From Lactobacillus sp. 0.1XD8-4 (GTDB lineage: Bacteria > Bacillota > Bacilli > Lactobacillales > Lactobacillaceae), in NCBI RefSeq assembly GCF_009663775.1, contig NZ_RDBR01000022.1, forward strand, positions 1-36,028: a DNA stretch of 36,028 bases. The letters run 5' to 3'. Positions 34,789 through 36,028 of this stretch are shown piece after piece. Under the pieces are notes generated by a model. The model searched no databases, was not told the DNA's origin, and saw nothing but the letters and a program-made list of their open reading frames with translations. Positions within the stretch are counted from its first letter, which is position 1. Each line of letters begins with the position of its first letter. The position numbers and the translations under genes are program-made.

Positions 34789-35562
34789 CTAATTGATGAT
34801 CTGTCGAATATCTCGACTAACCTGACTCGTTGCTACTAATACAAGATTAGATGATAACACATTAATAGAACTACCGTCAATTGATTTCACAACTAACCCT
34901 AATTCTTCTGCTAACATTCGTCCGGCTGCAAGGTCCCACGGCTTTAAATTAGAGATATAACCACCTAGCTGGCCAGTAATAACGCCAATCATTTCCATTC
35001 CCGCACTACCATACATCCTTAACCCCATCGCCTCTTGCGCAATCTTTTTCAAGGCAGGAGTACCACCGAGTGTCAAGGTCCGGTTCATTGTTAAAAGACT
35101 TTCTTTTAGCCCTAAGTCCGCCGGCGCATGAAGACGTTGCTTATCAACATATACGCCCTTTCCGCGCTGACCATGGTATAACCGGTTATTAATTACATCT
35201 AAGATATACCCCAACATTGGAACACCGTCAATATAAAGGGCTAACATCACAGCAAAGTTATTATGCTGCTTGACAAAATTCATTGTCCCATCAATGGGGT
35301 CCACAATCCAAATATGCCCATGAAGATCAGTAATTTGACGGTCTCCTAAGCCTTCTTCACTTAAAATTCGGCTATCGGGGTCAATTTTTCGTATTTGTTC
35401 ATTAATGAGCTGTTCATTTTCTCGGTCAATTGTTGTTACAAGATCCGTATAGTTTGTTTTAGTATCAATTTGGTAACTATCATTCATCTTATCATGCGCA
35501 TTTTGTCCTGCTTGACGAATAATTTTTTGCGCATTTAAATCTAATTCATTAATTTCAGCCAT
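34789..35562 (-). CDS. suhB: Inositol monophosphatase family phosphatase (SuhB/YktC-like)
   Basis: A 257-residue Mg2+-dependent, Li+-sensitive type phosphatase. The metal site is Glu70 (SEEG), Asp88 and Asp91 (VDPIDGT) and Asp210 (KPWDLAAG), all intact. DLVTTIDRENE (40-50) is the substrate-loop motif. Specificity may be inositol-phosphate, another sugar phosphate or an rRNA-processing role as for E. coli SuhB; the sequence does not decide. The ATG overlaps the yktA stop by one base (TAATG), so the genes are translationally coupled. Confidence 0.9.
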   Translation of the reverse strand: MAEINELDLNAQKIIRQAGQNAHDKMNDSYQIDTKTNYTDLVTTIDRENEQLINEQIRKIDPDSRILSEEGLGDRQITDLHGHIWIVDPIDGTMNFVKQHNNFAVMLALYIDGVPMLGYILDVINNRLYHGQRGKGVYVDKQRLHAPADLGLKESLLTMNRTLTLGGTPALKKIAQEAMGLRMYGSAGMEMIGVITGQLGGYISNLKPWDLAAGRMLAEELGLVVKSIDGSSINVLSSNLVLVATSQVSRDIRQIIN

Positions 35563-35849
35563 TATTTTGAACCAACCATCTTTATTTTTTTAGTTGAAGA
35601 TTCTTGAGCTTCTTTAACAACCTGATAAAGTACATAGCCAGAGTTTTTTTCAAACTCGCGGCCTAGTTGTTTTTCTTCCGCCTTTGAAGGCACTACTTGC
35701 TTAAATGCACGGTAGCACTCTAAAACCAGACGACGATCAACACCGACTTCATAAGCATCCTCAACAGCACGAAACATCGCAATTACTTGTTCCATTTCTT
35801 TAGTTGTCCAAGACGGGTCTAGCGGATAACTATAATTTTGTGAATTCAT
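35562..35849 (-). CDS. yktA: UPF0223 protein (YktA)
   Basis: A 95-residue helical, charged protein of the UPF0223 family. YSYPLDPSWTTKEMEQVIAMF near the N-terminus and the following AVEDAYEVGVDR are characteristic. The ATG follows a GGAAGG site. It precedes suhB, as yktA precedes suhB (yktC) nearby in Bacillus. Function unknown. A TATAAT on the minus strand at 35884-35879 is the probable -10 of this operon; its -35 is poor. Confidence 0.88.
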   Translation of the reverse strand: MNSQNYSYPLDPSWTTKEMEQVIAMFRAVEDAYEVGVDRRLVLECYRAFKQVVPSKAEEKQLGREFEKNSGYVLYQVVKEAQESSTKKIKMVGSK

Positions 35850-35914
35850 TTTTAACCTTCCACATATTTACTACCTGTATTATACAATCTAATTTTCAAT
35901 TTAGAAATATGAAC

Positions 35915-35948
35915 AAAAAAGAAGCCATCAATAATTTGACAGCTTCTT
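35915..35948 (-). terminator. Terminator of a minus-strand gene beyond the right edge
   Basis: On the minus strand AAGAAGC (35948-35942) pairs with GCTTCTT (35925-35919), with a 2x2 internal loop and a further TCAA/TTGA pair, followed by five or six T. No gene is seen between it and the window end. Confidence 0.7.
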
Positions 35949-35965
35949 GAATGGCTCTACAATAT

Positions 35966-36004
35966 TAAGTACTGATGAACTACCATCGGTGCTTATTTTG
36001 TTTT
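35966..36004 (+). terminator. Orphan plus-strand hairpin with U-rich tail
   Basis: TAAGTACTGATG (35966-35977) pairs over 12 positions with CATCGGTGCTTA (35984-35995); two of the pairs are G-U in plus-strand RNA but would be C-A mismatches on the other strand. TTTTGTTTT follows. No plus-strand gene is visible upstream of it. Confidence 0.5.
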
Positions 36005-36028
36005 AAAATTTAAAATAAAAAAACGAAA

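Noticed and set aside
1-36028. Mobile elements, CRISPR arrays, toxin-antitoxin or defence clusters
   Set aside because: Searching by eye found no transposase, integrase, direct-repeat array, terminal repeat pair or known defence domain. Gene order follows conserved Firmicutes neighbourhoods throughout.

Overview
The window reads as a typical chromosomal segment of a low-GC Gram-positive lactic acid bacterium. Gene content and order fit Limosilactobacillus (Lactobacillus) reuteri or a close relative. This assignment is an inference from protein wording, the AT-rich composition, AGGAGG-type ribosome binding sites and conserved Firmicutes gene neighbourhoods. No database search was possible. Almost every gene lies on the minus strand; the plus-strand exceptions are a partial gene end at the left edge, plsC, lexA, one tRNA-Ser, a 46-residue small protein gene and rpsT.

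Layout from left to right. 1-2.1 kb: a D-2-hydroxyacid dehydrogenase downstream of a yazA/yabB pair (GIY-YIG protein and tRNA1(Val) methyltransferase). 2.2-4.2 kb: plsC, the small membrane protein yneF, ynzC, and divergently lexA with a LexA box in the shared intergenic region. 4.2-6.1 kb: rnhA-mvaS. 6.3 kb: tRNA-Ser(CGA). 6.4-7.0 kb: an unrecognised membrane-anchored protein. 7.1-13.2 kb: obg, rnz, a YqjQ-like short-chain dehydrogenase, recJ and apt, apparently driven by a near-consensus promoter placed at the 3' end of uvrC. 13.3-15.4 kb: uvrC, and divergently a 46-residue protein. 15.4-17.6 kb: clpX-ysxC-mazG-like. 17.7-20.4 kb: tig and tuf as separate units. 20.6-24.4 kb: a helical-repeat protein, the RNase J2 gene and rpsO, then rpsT on the plus strand. 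24.6-29.0 kb: the late competence operon comEA-comEB-comEC ending in holA. 29.1-32.7 kb: ftsW-ylbG-rsmD-coaD-sepM. 32.8-35.8 kb: typA and yktA-suhB.

Functionally this is housekeeping: translation and protein quality control (tuf, tig, clpX, rpsO, rpsT, typA, ysxC, obg), RNA processing (rnz, rnjB, rsmD, yabB), DNA repair and replication (lexA, uvrC, recJ, rnhA, holA), DNA uptake (comEA/EB/EC), cell division (ftsW), CoA, isoprenoid and phospholipid synthesis (coaD, mvaS, plsC) and purine salvage (apt). Strong hairpin-plus-T-run terminators separate most transcription units, so operon boundaries can be read with fair confidence.

I saw no insertion sequence, prophage, CRISPR array, toxin-antitoxin pair or defence island, and no clear evidence of an undescribed system. 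The points most worth a second look are smaller: a comEC frame that directly follows the comEB stop codon with no standard start before codon 16; a MazG-like protein with Gln in place of a conserved metal-binding Glu; a 20-bp perfect palindrome over the -10 region of an uncharacterised helical-repeat gene; a LexA box shared by lexA and ynzC; and two unassigned small or hypothetical proteins. No stretch longer than 300 bases lacks a gene.
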